The notes under the pieces are model-generated. The model was not told the DNA's origin and made no database searches. It worked only from the letters and a program-made list of their open reading frames with translations. A stretch of DNA of 64,000 bases, from the NCBI GenBank assembly GCA_016715195.1, contig JADKBB010000008.1, positions 67,572 to 131,571 on the forward strand, written 5' to 3'. Both the position numbers and the translations under genes were made by a program. Of this stretch, positions 1 to 7,724 are shown piece after piece. Source of the stretch: Candidatus Villigracilis proximus. Its GTDB lineage: Bacteria; Chloroflexota; Anaerolineae; Anaerolineales; Villigracilaceae. Each line of letters opens with the position of its first letter. Positions within the stretch are counted from its first letter, which is position 1.

Positions 1-1
1 C

Positions 2-913
2 CACACCCGTAAGAGCGGTGTTGCGGATCACTTCGCCGAGGATGATGATCATGCCATTGAGATTTTACGCAGCATCGTAGAGACTCTGCCCCGAGGAAGT
101 TTGCAATCGAATCTTTCCGCGCTGGAAGTTGCTCCGCCAGAAGAACCTTTATACGCCCCTGAAGAATTGTACGGTGTCCTGCCGCGCACGTTTAAAGAAT
201 CCTATGACGTGCATGAGATCATTGCGCGTCTGGTGGATGGTAGTAAATTCCGTGAATTCAAAGCACGCTATGGCACAACCCTCATCTGCGGATTCGCCCG
301 CATTCACGGCTACCCGGTGGGGATCATCGCCAACAACGGCGTGCTGTTCAGCGAGTCCGCTCTCAAAGGGACTCACTTCATCGAACTCTGTGACCAGCGT
401 GGAATTCCACTTTTGTTTCTGCAAAACATCACCGGCTTCATGGTTGGCAAGGAATACGAAACCGGCGGCATCGCCAAAGACGGCGCGAAGATGGTCCACG
501 CGGTTGCGACAACAAGAGTTCCTAAATTAACACTCGTCATCGGCGGCTCCTTCGGCGCAGGCAACTACGCCATGGCCGGCCGCGCCTACGGCTCAAGATT
601 TTTATGGATGTGGCCCAATGCGCGCATCTCAGTCATGGGCGGCGAACAAGCCGCGAACGTGCTCTTAACCATCAAGCAAGATCAACTCATCAGAGAAGGC
701 AAACCAGCTCTCAGCCAGGAAGAAGCGGACGAGTTCAAACGTCCACTCCTGGAGAAATACGAAACCGAAGGCAGTCCATATCACTCATCTGCTAGATTAT
801 GGGATGATGGAGTCATTGCCCCCGATGAAACACGTCAAGTGCTGGGGTTGGCGTTATCGATCGTTCTGAATTCGCCAAAAGAAGAAGGCGGCTTCGGCGT
901 GTTCCGCATGTAA
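2..913 (+). CDS. Acyl-CoA carboxylase carboxyltransferase subunit, methylcrotonyl-CoA carboxylase beta-like (5' partial)
   Basis: The frame is open from base 2, so the start lies outside the window; about 303 C-terminal residues remain. Biotin-dependent carboxyltransferases move the carboxyl group from carboxybiotin to an acyl-CoA. Visible family motifs are SGVADHFAEDD near the left edge, GFMVGKEYETGGIAKDGAK, IGGSFGAGNYAMAGRAYG and MGGEQAANVL. The last three are close to the beta subunit of methylcrotonyl-CoA carboxylase (leucine degradation), more so than to propionyl-CoA carboxylase. The biotin carboxylase and biotin carrier subunits lie downstream at 3107-5151, separated by three other genes. 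A TTG at 101 could be mistaken for the start, but homology-like sequence continues upstream of it. Substrate preference is inferred. Confidence 0.9.
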   Translation, partial: HTRKSGVADHFAEDDDHAIEILRSIVETLPRGSLQSNLSALEVAPPEEPLYAPEELYGVLPRTFKESYDVHEIIARLVDGSKFREFKARYGTTLICGFARIHGYPVGIIANNGVLFSESALKGTHFIELCDQRGIPLLFLQNITGFMVGKEYETGGIAKDGAKMVHAVATTRVPKLTLVIGGSFGAGNYAMAGRAYGSRFLWMWPNARISVMGGEQAANVLLTIKQDQLIREGKPALSQEEADEFKRPLLEKYETEGSPYHSSARLWDDGVIAPDETRQVLGLALSIVLNSPKEEGGFGVFRM

Positions 914-1063
914 TCCCGTAGGGATGCAAGGATTATAGAAAAGAAGCGAAGCCCGTATCCAATCCCGAAGGGATGGCATAGTTCTTTTCGATCCATGTCA
1001 CCCCTTTGGGGTTTCGAAAAAATCGTTTGCAAACCTATAATTATTTCACTCCTTCGGAGTTAT
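912..1063 (+). repeat. Compound palindromic intergenic repeat, copy 1
   Basis: About 150 bp holding, in order, two copies of AATCCCGWAGGGATG separated by GATTATAG-type sequence, then CACCCCTTTGGGGTTT, CGTTTGCAAAC, TATAAT and CACTCCTTCGGAGTTAT. The same modules in the same order occur on the minus strand at 29104-29268. Both copies begin immediately after a stop codon (this carboxyltransferase; pcrA). Each module is a short self-complementary hairpin. Confidence 0.8.
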
Positions 1064-1094
1064 CAGTGTTTTATATCAAATAAGGATTTTCATC

Positions 1095-1581
1095 ATGACC
1101 TTCTCAAACTCAATCGATACCCCACATCACTTTTTTGCACGAATGGCTGGCAACTGGCGCGGCACATCCAAACTTTGGCTTGAGCCTGAAAAGCTTGCTG
1201 AAGAATATCCCGTTGTTGGGACCATTCAACTTTTGCTCGAAGGTCGTTTTGCGCTTTTTTCTGTATCAAGGTTCTATCGAAGGCGAAGCCCAGCATGGAA
1301 TGTTTACTTTTGGTTACAACACCACGCTCGAACAATTTGAAACTTCGTGGGTTGATTCTTTTCACACCGGCACGAGCATCATGTTTTGCATCGGCGCTGA
1401 AAAAGAAAACGGATTCGCCGTCACCGGCAGTTATCCCGACCCGGCTGAAGGCCCCGATTGGAACTGGCGTACAGAAGTTGAATTGGTCGGTGACGAACTC
1501 ACGGTCACTGCCTATAACATAAGTCCTGAGGGTGGCGAGGCCAAGGCTGTCGAAACCAAATTGATGAGGATGCAGAAATGA
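1095..1581 (+). pseudogene. DUF1579-like protein, interrupted by a one-base frameshift
   Basis: The N-terminal part (start ATG 1095, preceded by TAAGGA) reads MAGNWRGTSKLWLEPEKLAE and continues as LLLEGRFALF. The C-terminal part, in the next frame, resumes as YQGSIEGEAQHGMFTFGYN and ETSWVDSFHTGTSIMF. Together they match the layout of DUF1579 proteins (about 160 residues, lipocalin-like, function unknown). Removing one T from the run of six at 1255-1260 restores a continuous frame, so this is either a homopolymer error or a very recent mutation. The stop overlaps the next ATG (ATGA), indicating translational coupling to the SDR gene. Family assignment is from memory of the motif pattern. Confidence 0.7.
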
Positions 1582-2570
1582 AAATTTTAATCATCGGCGG
1601 TACCCGTTTTGTTGGACGTCATCTGGTCAACGCAGCCCGCGCCCGCGGACATGAAGTGACATTGTTCAACCGTGGACAATCCAACCCCAATCTTTTTGGT
1701 CAAGTGGAAAAGATACGGGGAGATCGTGAAAAAGATCTGGATCAGCTCACAGGTACGTGGGATGCGGTCATCGATACCTGCGGATATTTTCCGCGCATCG
1801 TCCGCATGTCTGCTGAGGCATTGAGAGATAAAGTCGAGCGTTATGTTTTCATCTCGAGCATTTCCGTTTATTCAGATTTCAGCAAGATCGGCATCAACGA
1901 AAGCGATCCCGTCGGGAAGATCGAAGATGAATCTGTCGAAGATATTGGCGGCGGTGCGTATGGCCCGCTGAAAGCGTTGTGCGAAAAGACAGTGCAGGAT
2001 GTGTTTGGAATCGACTCGCTCATCATCCGCCCCGGCCTCATCGTTGGGCCGCATGACCCAACAGACCGCTTCACGTATTGGCCTGTGCGCGTGGCGCGCG
2101 GCGGCGATGTGCTCGCGCCCGACAGACCCGATGTGTTGACTCAATTCATTGATGTGCGCGATCTGGCCGATTTTATTATCGGATTGATCACACAAAATGT
2201 TTCCGGCGTTTTCAATGTGACCGGTCCGAACCGCCCGTTAACATTTGGAACCCTGCTGGATACCTGTAAACTTGTCAGCACCAGTGATGCAAAATTTAAA
2301 TGGGCATCGCCTGAATTTCTTGAGAAAAATAAAGTGGCTCCGTGGAGCGATATGCCCGCCTGGCTCCCCGACAACGGAGAAGATGCCGGCTTCGCGCGCG
2401 TGGATATTTCAAAAGCAGTGAATGCCGGGTTAAAGTTTTTGCCGCTCGAAGACACAGTCCGCGATACGCTTAAGTGGGCATCTGAGCGGCCGGAGAATCA
2501 CGAATGGAAAGCGGGGCATGAACTTCTGAGAGTGAAGCAGGAATTGCTGGATTTGATTCGTGAAGCATGA
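1578..2570 (+). CDS. NAD(P)-dependent epimerase/dehydratase, SDR superfamily
   Basis: A 330-residue Rossmann-fold protein. The N-terminus MKILIIGGTRFVGRHLV is the nucleotide-binding GGTxxxG motif. DVxIDTCGYFP follows, SSISVYSD supplies the catalytic Ser region, and YGPLKALCEK supplies the YxxxK pair. It resembles the atypical SDR group that includes chloroplast RNA-binding CSP41-like and reductase-like proteins (NAD-dependent epimerase/dehydratase family). Substrate is unknown. It overlaps the preceding DUF1579 frame by 4 bp and is followed 19 bp later by a four-helix-bundle gene. The C-terminal 60 residues (PAWLPDNGEDAGFARVDISK onward) match the usual SDR tail that packs on the active site. 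Confidence 0.85.
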   Translation: MKILIIGGTRFVGRHLVNAARARGHEVTLFNRGQSNPNLFGQVEKIRGDREKDLDQLTGTWDAVIDTCGYFPRIVRMSAEALRDKVERYVFISSISVYSDFSKIGINESDPVGKIEDESVEDIGGGAYGPLKALCEKTVQDVFGIDSLIIRPGLIVGPHDPTDRFTYWPVRVARGGDVLAPDRPDVLTQFIDVRDLADFIIGLITQNVSGVFNVTGPNRPLTFGTLLDTCKLVSTSDAKFKWASPEFLEKNKVAPWSDMPAWLPDNGEDAGFARVDISKAVNAGLKFLPLEDTVRDTLKWASERPENHEWKAGHELLRVKQELLDLIREA

Positions 2571-2589
2571 AACGTGAGGAGTGAAGGCG

Positions 2590-2985
2590 ATGAATTTTGA
2601 TGAATGGGTCGCGGGTTTGCCGGTTGAAATAAAAGGCGATACTTTGTGGAAGGTGGAGGCTTATCGCCTTTCTTTATTCGCCACTGAAATTGGCTGGTAC
2701 GATGTGACTGAGCTAATGAAAGACCGCCGCACGATTGGGCTGGCAGATCAACTTTATCGTTCACTTGGTTCCGTCAGTGCAAATCTTGCCGAAGGCTATT
2801 CTCATCACACAGGGAAATCCCGAGCCCAGTTTTATCAATACTCTCTTGGATCGGCACGCGAGAGCCGCGATTGGTATTACAAATCGCATCACATTCTCAA
2901 AGATGAAGTCGTACGTCATCGTATTTCTCTTTTGACTCAAATTATCAAGTTGTTACTGACAATGATTCCACAGCAGCGCGGATAG
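2590..2985 (+). CDS. Four-helix-bundle protein (23S rRNA-intervening-sequence protein family)
   Basis: 131 residues from ATG 2590 (GTGAGGA at 2573-2579 is the likely ribosome site; a GTG at 2581 is possible). The family signature is visible in the middle: RTIGLADQLYRSLGSVSANL, AEGYSHHTGKSRAQFYQYSL and GSARESRDWYYKSHHI. These are small helical-bundle proteins of the group first found inside 23S rRNA intervening sequences and common as free genes in many bacteria; their role is not settled. No rRNA is nearby here. The N-terminal 20 residues (MNFDEWVAGLPVEIKGDTLW) are somewhat longer than usual. Confidence 0.85.
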   Translation: MNFDEWVAGLPVEIKGDTLWKVEAYRLSLFATEIGWYDVTELMKDRRTIGLADQLYRSLGSVSANLAEGYSHHTGKSRAQFYQYSLGSARESRDWYYKSHHILKDEVVRHRISLLTQIIKLLLTMIPQQRG

Positions 2986-3106
2986 ACCTTAAGAGAACAG
3001 CCAGCTTTTTATCTTGTAGTACCCGAGTTGCAAATCTCAGAAGTAGATTTGTCGGAGAAAATTCCCCTGCCATGAATCCTTCACGTTTCATTCTTCATTC
3101 TTCACT

Positions 3107-4648
3107 ATGACATCAACTCCGCCCTTCACCAAGGTTCTGGTCGCCAATCGCGGCGAGATCGCCATTCGCATCATGCGCGCCTGCCGTGAGCTTGGCATCA
3201 AAACCGTCGCCGTGTATTCGGCTGCTGATAAAGATTCTTTGCATGTGCAGTTTGCAGATGAAGCCGTTTTGCTGGGCGATGCCGCGCCGAAAGAATCTTA
3301 TTTAAATATGGATAAACTTGTGCAGGCCGCTCTCGACTCAAAAGCGGATGCCATTCATCCCGGCTATGGCTTTCTCTCAGAGAACGCATCCTTCGCCCTG
3401 AAAGTTGAATCAGCGAACCTGAAATTTATCGGCCCTTCGGCAGATTCGATCCGCGCCATGGGAGACAAAGCCGAGTCGAAGATCGCCATGAAAAAAGCCG
3501 GCGTGCCTACTGTTCCCGGTTTTGAAGGTTTGGAGTCAGAGGATGAATTCAGGCAAGCCGCAAAGGAAATTGGCTATCCGGTTTTGATCAAAGCATCAGC
3601 CGGCGGCGGCGGCAAAGGCATGCGCGTGGTCAATGCTGAAAGTGAATTAAGCGAAGCCATCGACTCTGCGCGCAGCGAAGCCTTGAATTCCTTTGGCGAT
3701 GAAAGATTGCTGATCGAAAAATATGTAGCCAACGCGCATCATATTGAATTTCAAGTCTTCGGCGATCAACATGGAAATTTAATCCACTTGTTTGAGCGTG
3801 AATGTTCTGTGCAGCGCAGGCATCAGAAAATCATCGAAGAGACTCCTTCGCCATTATTAACTCCAAAACTGCGCGAACAAATGGGACAAGCCGCAGTTAA
3901 TGCGGCGAAGGCTGTGAACTATTACAACGCAGGAACCATCGAGTTCATCTTCGACCCCGTTCTTTCCTCTTTCTTCTTTCTTGAGATGAACACCCGCCTG
4001 CAAGTTGAACATCCCATCACCGAACTCGTAACCGGCATTGACCTGGTCCAGTGGCAGATTCGCATCGCGGCGGGCGAGAAATTCCCATTTACCCAAAGTG
4101 ACTTCCACCAGCGCGGACATGCCATCGAGTGCCGCGTCTATGCTGAAGACCCCGCGCATGGATTTATGCCCAGCACCGGCAAACTCTTGCAATTCATCGA
4201 ACCGCGCGGCCCCGGCATCCGCGTGGATTCGGGATTCACAGCCGGCAGTGAAGTGACTCATTTCTACGACCCGCTGCTGGCGAAGTTAATTGTCCATGCT
4301 GAAGATCGGGAGGCGGCCATTCAAAGAATGCAGAATGCGCTCAAAGAATTCATTGTGCATGGCGTGATCACCAATATTGATTTCATGCAGGCAGTTTTGA
4401 AACATGAAGATTTTGCTCAGGGGAAAGTTTCTACGAAGTGGGTTGAATTAAATATGGAGTCAAACAGCTTGCTGTTTGACTTGCAGGTGCAGGAGCAAGC
4501 TCCTGCACTCCATATCCATAGCCTAATCGCAGCAGCCCTCACGGATGTGGTCTTTGCGGGGACAAAGTCACAGCCAGCGGTTTCCAATGAGACCGATCCA
4601 TTTAGCCCGTGGAAGCGTGCAAATAATTACAGAGTGAGCGACCAATGA
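3107..4648 (+). CDS. accC: Biotin carboxylase subunit of acyl-CoA carboxylase
   Basis: 513 residues. Carboxylates biotin on the carrier subunit with ATP and bicarbonate. The biotin-carboxylase N-domain starts FTKVLVANRGEIAIRIMRAC; the ATP-grasp glycine-rich loop is KASAGGGGKGMRVV; the catalytic region is FLEMNTRLQVEHPITELVTG; the C-domain includes GHAIECRVYAEDPAHGFMPS. The conserved domain ends near residue 447. After STKWVELN, about 22 residues (449-470) are encoded by a palindromic element at 4452-4515, followed by a 40-residue tail. ATG 3107 is the first good start. The stop overlaps the biotin-carrier ATG by 4 bp, so the two are translationally coupled. Together with the beta subunit at the left edge it forms a methylcrotonyl- or propionyl-CoA-type carboxylase. 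Confidence 0.93.
   Translation: MTSTPPFTKVLVANRGEIAIRIMRACRELGIKTVAVYSAADKDSLHVQFADEAVLLGDAAPKESYLNMDKLVQAALDSKADAIHPGYGFLSENASFALKVESANLKFIGPSADSIRAMGDKAESKIAMKKAGVPTVPGFEGLESEDEFRQAAKEIGYPVLIKASAGGGGKGMRVVNAESELSEAIDSARSEALNSFGDERLLIEKYVANAHHIEFQVFGDQHGNLIHLFERECSVQRRHQKIIEETPSPLLTPKLREQMGQAAVNAAKAVNYYNAGTIEFIFDPVLSSFFFLEMNTRLQVEHPITELVTGIDLVQWQIRIAAGEKFPFTQSDFHQRGHAIECRVYAEDPAHGFMPSTGKLLQFIEPRGPGIRVDSGFTAGSEVTHFYDPLLAKLIVHAEDREAAIQRMQNALKEFIVHGVITNIDFMQAVLKHEDFAQGKVSTKWVELNMESNSLLFDLQVQEQAPALHIHSLIAAALTDVVFAGTKSQPAVSNETDPFSPWKRANNYRVSDQ
4452..4515 (+). repeat. Palindromic element inside accC reading frame
   Basis: An outer inverted repeat ATATGGA / TCCATAT (4452-4458 and 4509-4515) encloses two perfect hairpins: CAAACAGC-TT-GCTGTTTG (4461-4478) and GTGCAGGAGC-AA-GCTCCTGCAC (4487-4508). 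The reading frame stays open through it. The layout resembles in-frame palindromic insertions known from Rickettsia (RPE elements), but no second copy is visible in this window. Confidence 0.75.
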
Positions 4649-5151
4649 AGATCACATTTGATACACAGTCGCTTGAAATTAATCCATCAGATGATGGCTA
4701 TGTTGCCATGGTAGACGGTAAAAAGATGCGGATCGAAATTGTCCGCGTGGATTTTGGGCAGGGGCGCATGGACTTGCGTTTTACCGATATATCTGATTCT
4801 GCAATGATCCGTGAATCCGTTTTCAAATCCGTTCACGTATCTTCTGATGGCGCGAAGCGCTGGGTGACGATGGACGGGCAGACATTAATGCTGACGAAAA
4901 CCTCGGGAGCGAAGCGCGGCGTCCGCCACGATCATGCCGGGGGATTGATCGCCCCAATGCCCGGTCAGGTGCGAAGCGTTTCTGTGGGCGTGGGAGATGC
5001 CGTGAAGAAAGGTCAAACCCTGCTGACGATGGAAGCCATGAAGATGGAAATCCGCATTCAGGCTTTGAAGGATGGTGTTGTCAAAATGGTCTACGCGGCG
5101 CAGGGACAGACCGTGGAGCGTGAGCAGATCCTGATCGAAATGGAGGACTAA
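4645..5151 (+). CDS. Biotin carboxyl carrier subunit of acyl-CoA carboxylase
   Basis: 168 residues. The biotinyl/lipoyl-attachment domain occupies roughly the last 75 residues (GLIAPMPGQVRSVSVGVGD onward), and the biotinylated lysine is in LTMEAMKMEIR. The N-terminal 80 residues form a linker-like region that starts MKITFDTQSLEINPSD, as in stand-alone carriers of methylcrotonyl/propionyl-CoA carboxylases where alpha-subunit domains are split. Its ATG overlaps the accC stop, and its TAA is directly followed by the MaoC ATG at 5152, so it sits in a tightly coupled operon. Confidence 0.9.
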   Translation: MKITFDTQSLEINPSDDGYVAMVDGKKMRIEIVRVDFGQGRMDLRFTDISDSAMIRESVFKSVHVSSDGAKRWVTMDGQTLMLTKTSGAKRGVRHDHAGGLIAPMPGQVRSVSVGVGDAVKKGQTLLTMEAMKMEIRIQALKDGVVKMVYAAQGQTVEREQILIEMED

Positions 5152-5622
5152 ATGGCCGGAAAATATTTTGAAGAGTTGAAAGTGGGGATGCATTTCAAAC
5201 ATTCGGCGGGACGCACGATCACCGAAATGGATAATGTGCTGTTCTCGTCGTTGACCATGAACACCCAGCCTTTGCATGTCAATGAAGAGTTCGCCGCGAA
5301 TACGGAATTTGGTCAGCGCATTGTGAATGGAATTTTCACACTGGGATTGGTGGTTGGGTTGACGGTTTCTGATATCAGCGAAGGGACGATCATTGCGAAT
5401 TTAAGTTACGATAAGGTCACGCATCCCAACCCGACCTTTCATAACGATACGATCTACGCCGAAACTGAAGTGCTGGAAAGCCGCGAGTCAAAATCGAGAA
5501 TGAACGTGGGTATTGTGAAGTTAAGACATTGGGGAAAAAAATCTGATGGTACGATTGTGATCGAATTTGAACGAACCGCGATGTTTCTAAAGAGCGGTCA
5601 GCGCTTGGACTTTTTGCCATAA
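5152..5622 (+). CDS. MaoC-family (R)-specific enoyl-CoA hydratase-like protein
   Basis: 156 residues with a single hot-dog fold. FSSLTMNTQPLHVNEEFA contains the Asp/His-region motif of MaoC hydratases (here N-x-x-P-x-H), and FGQRIVNGIFTLGLVVGLTV is the second conserved stretch. It would hydrate an unsaturated acyl-CoA. The start codon follows the carrier stop without a gap. In this context (carboxylase upstream, CitE-type lyase downstream) it could hydrate methylglutaconyl-, mesaconyl- or itaconyl-CoA before the lyase step; that pairing is known for itaconyl-CoA hydratase plus citramalyl-CoA lyase, but which substrate applies here is inference. Confidence 0.85.
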   Translation: MAGKYFEELKVGMHFKHSAGRTITEMDNVLFSSLTMNTQPLHVNEEFAANTEFGQRIVNGIFTLGLVVGLTVSDISEGTIIANLSYDKVTHPNPTFHNDTIYAETEVLESRESKSRMNVGIVKLRHWGKKSDGTIVIEFERTAMFLKSGQRLDFLP

Positions 5623-5631
5623 TGAAGAATC

Positions 5632-5673
5632 GTCAAAGGTCGAAAGTCAAAAGTCAGACCTTCGACCTTTGAC
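5632..5673. repeat. Intergenic inverted repeat between maoC and citE genes
   Basis: Perfect 13-bp arms GTCAAAGGTCGAA (5632-5644) and TTCGACCTTTGAC (5661-5673) around a 16-base loop that itself repeats the GTCAAAAGTC motif, so alternative pairings are possible. A weak T-run (ATTTTTT) follows at about 5682. It could be an intra-operon attenuator or a dispersed hairpin. Confidence 0.6.
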
Positions 5674-5702
5674 TTTCGACTATTTTTTAAACGGAGATAT
5701 AC

Positions 5703-6560
5703 ATGCACTCACGACGCGCATTACTTTACATGCCGGGCGATAACTGGAAGATGATCACAAAATCCGTTACGCTTGGCGTTGATTCAATTTGTATGGATAT
5801 GGAAGACGGCGCGGCGGTAAATAAAAAAGCCGAGGCACGCGAGACAATCGTCAAAGCTTTGCAGGAATTGGATTTCGGCGCAAGCGAAAAACTGGCACGG
5901 ATCAACTCCATTGGCTCAGGCTGGGAGCAGGCGGATATTGATGCGGTGCTTCCGCATCATCCCGATGGAATTGTGATTCCCAAAGTGGAATCCTTTGAGC
6001 AGGTCGAGTGGGCGTCGAAAATTATCGAAGCGGCCGAGTTGAAATACGGCTGGCCGATTAATTCAGTCCGCGTTTTGATCGGTGTGGAAACTGCCAAAGG
6101 GATTTTGAATCTAAAAGAGATCGCGTCACATCCGCGCTTGGATGCGATCATCTTTGGCGGTGAAGATTTTGCCGCGTCGATTGGCGCAACGCGCACCAAA
6201 GATGCAGTTGAGTTGCTATATGCGCGTCAGGCGGTGATCGTGGCCTGTGCCGCCAATGATCTGCAACCGATTGATATTGTCACGATTGATTACAAAGATG
6301 TTGAATCCCTGCGTGCCGAATCTGAATTCGGTGCGCGGCTTGGTTTCATGGGCAAGCAAATTATTCATCCTGCGCAAGTGGAACCGGTGCAGACTGCATT
6401 CACTCCGAGTGATGAAGCAATTGCGTATGCAAAACGGATCGTCGAAACGTTTGAAGCGAGTCAAAAAGAAGGCAAAGGCGCGTATTCTCTCGATGGCAAG
6501 ATGATCGATATGCCGCTCTTAAAGAACGCGCAAAAGGTTTTGGAGCGCGCAAAAGCGTAA
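5703..6560 (+). CDS. HpcH/HpaI-CitE family lyase (citramalyl/malyl-CoA lyase-like)
   Basis: 285 residues forming a TIM-barrel lyase. RRALLYMPGDNWKMITKS is the N-terminal CoA-binding signature. SICMDMEDGAAVNKKAEAR, VLIGVETAKGILNLKEIA (metal-ligand Glu) and DAIIFGGEDFAASIGATR (metal-ligand Asp) follow, and GKQIIHPAQVEPV is the C-terminal motif. Enzymes of this group cleave beta-hydroxyacyl-CoAs (citramalyl-CoA, malyl-CoA, beta-methylmalyl-CoA), and some act in place of HMG-CoA lyase-type steps. GGAGATATACATG supplies a good ribosome site. It closes the carboxylase/MaoC set; specificity cannot be read from sequence alone. Confidence 0.88.
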   Translation: MHSRRALLYMPGDNWKMITKSVTLGVDSICMDMEDGAAVNKKAEARETIVKALQELDFGASEKLARINSIGSGWEQADIDAVLPHHPDGIVIPKVESFEQVEWASKIIEAAELKYGWPINSVRVLIGVETAKGILNLKEIASHPRLDAIIFGGEDFAASIGATRTKDAVELLYARQAVIVACAANDLQPIDIVTIDYKDVESLRAESEFGARLGFMGKQIIHPAQVEPVQTAFTPSDEAIAYAKRIVETFEASQKEGKGAYSLDGKMIDMPLLKNAQKVLERAKA

Positions 6561-6567
6561 TAACAAA

Positions 6568-6620
6568 CGATGGACAATGGACGATAGACCATAAAATGGT
6601 TCGCCGTCTATTGTCCATCG
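6568..6620. repeat. Intergenic inverted repeat after the CitE-type lyase gene
   Basis: Arms CGATGGACAAT (6568-6578) and ATTGTCCATCG (6610-6620), with a second nested complement GACGATAGAC / GTCTATTGTC. In layout it is similar to the element at 5632-5673: quasi-repetitive 10-mers that can pair in two registers. The EamA gene starts just after it. Confidence 0.55.
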
Positions 6621-6644
6621 TCAAATTTTCAAGGACGGTATTCA

Positions 6645-7496
6645 TTGTTATCCATCATCTACGGTCTCTTCGCCGCCATTGGTTGGGGTGCGGGCGATTT
6701 CACAGGCGGGCTTGCTTCGCGTAAGGCAGGTGCATATCGCACTGTGCTGTATGGCGAAATTGTCGGCATCTTCTTTTTATTTCTTGTCATTATGTTCGTT
6801 GGCGAGTCCATCCCTGATCGCAGATCGTGGATGCTCGCCATGCTCGCTGGCGCGTTTGGAACAGTGGGCTTAATGTTTTTATATCACGCCATGACTCTCG
6901 GCCTGATGAGCATCGCCACGCCGGTCTCTGCTTTGCTGGCTGCCACACTTCCGGTTTTGATCGGTCTCTTCAGAGAAGGGTTTCCGGGTATCGAAACCAT
7001 CATCGGATTTGGCTTCGCCCTCTTTGCGGTGTGGATGATCTCACAAAGCGCAGGCGGCGTGATGGATACGCTTCGCGTTTCGCATCTTTCCAGCTTGAAA
7101 CTGCCACTGCTTGCAGGCATTGGGTTTGGCTTTTACTTTGTCCTGATGGGTGAGGCCACCAGTACCGGCGCCACCATCTGGCCGATGGTCGCCTCGCGCA
7201 GCGGCGGCATGACTTTGATCGTCACTTATATGCTTGTTACCCGTTCTTCATGGAAAGTGAAAGATAAGTCCGCATGGCCCATGATCACTTTGAACGGCAT
7301 TCTTGATATTTCTGGAAATTTATTTTTCATCCTTGCCAGCCAGGCCGGCCGGTTGGATGTGGCTGCCGTGTTAAGTTCCCTTTTCCCCGGTGCGACGGTT
7401 GTATTGGCGTGGATCTTCCTCAAGGAACGCCTGTCTCTCAACCAATGGCTCGGCATCGGCTCGGCTTTGATCGCCATCGTATTGATGACGATATAA
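6645..7496 (+). CDS. DMT-superfamily (EamA-type) transporter
   Basis: 283 residues, ten predicted hydrophobic helices in two EamA halves. The first half starts LSIIYGLFAAIGWGAGDFTG and the second near residue 150 (LPLLAGIGFGFYFVLMGEAT). The C-terminus ends with the typical EamA helix pair FPGATVVLAWIFLKERLSLN and LIAIVLMTI. The start is TTG 6645, set by AAGGACGG at 6631-6638; no ATG fits. These proteins export or import small metabolites (amino acids, nucleotide sugars); the substrate cannot be assigned. It may belong to the carboxylase operon, from which only the 6568-6620 repeat separates it. Confidence 0.85.
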   Translation: MLSIIYGLFAAIGWGAGDFTGGLASRKAGAYRTVLYGEIVGIFFLFLVIMFVGESIPDRRSWMLAMLAGAFGTVGLMFLYHAMTLGLMSIATPVSALLAATLPVLIGLFREGFPGIETIIGFGFALFAVWMISQSAGGVMDTLRVSHLSSLKLPLLAGIGFGFYFVLMGEATSTGATIWPMVASRSGGMTLIVTYMLVTRSSWKVKDKSAWPMITLNGILDISGNLFFILASQAGRLDVAAVLSSLFPGATVVLAWIFLKERLSLNQWLGIGSALIAIVLMTI

Positions 7497-7523
7497 AACA
7501 AATTCTGTGGTAAACTTTTGTCC

Positions 7524-7546
7524 GCTCTCAACGGAGAGCATTTTTT
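7524..7546 (+). terminator. Rho-independent terminator candidate after EamA gene
   Basis: GCTCTC (7524-7529), loop AACG, GAGAGC (7534-7539), then ATTTTTT. It lies 28 bp after the EamA stop. Confidence 0.6.
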
Positions 7547-7575
7547 GGGAAATTGTTTTGATCACTCTGAACTGT

Positions 7576-7606
7576 AAGCCCGATGAAACTTACTCGGGCT
7601 TTTTTG
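7576..7606 (+). terminator. Rho-independent terminator
   Basis: AAGCCCGA (7576-7583) pairs with TCGGGCTT (7594-7601), followed by a T-run to 7605. This is a second terminator downstream of the EamA gene. The remainder of 7607-7724 shows no gene. Confidence 0.75.
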
Positions 7607-7724
7607 TTGGGCGGGTTTACTTGCAAAAGTAAACTTTGTTGGCAAGAAGGAAGTTGGAAAGAGTTGTCAAAACATTTCATAATTTAGTGTCACTGCGACC
7701 CGTTGCAATGACAAAAGGAAATCT

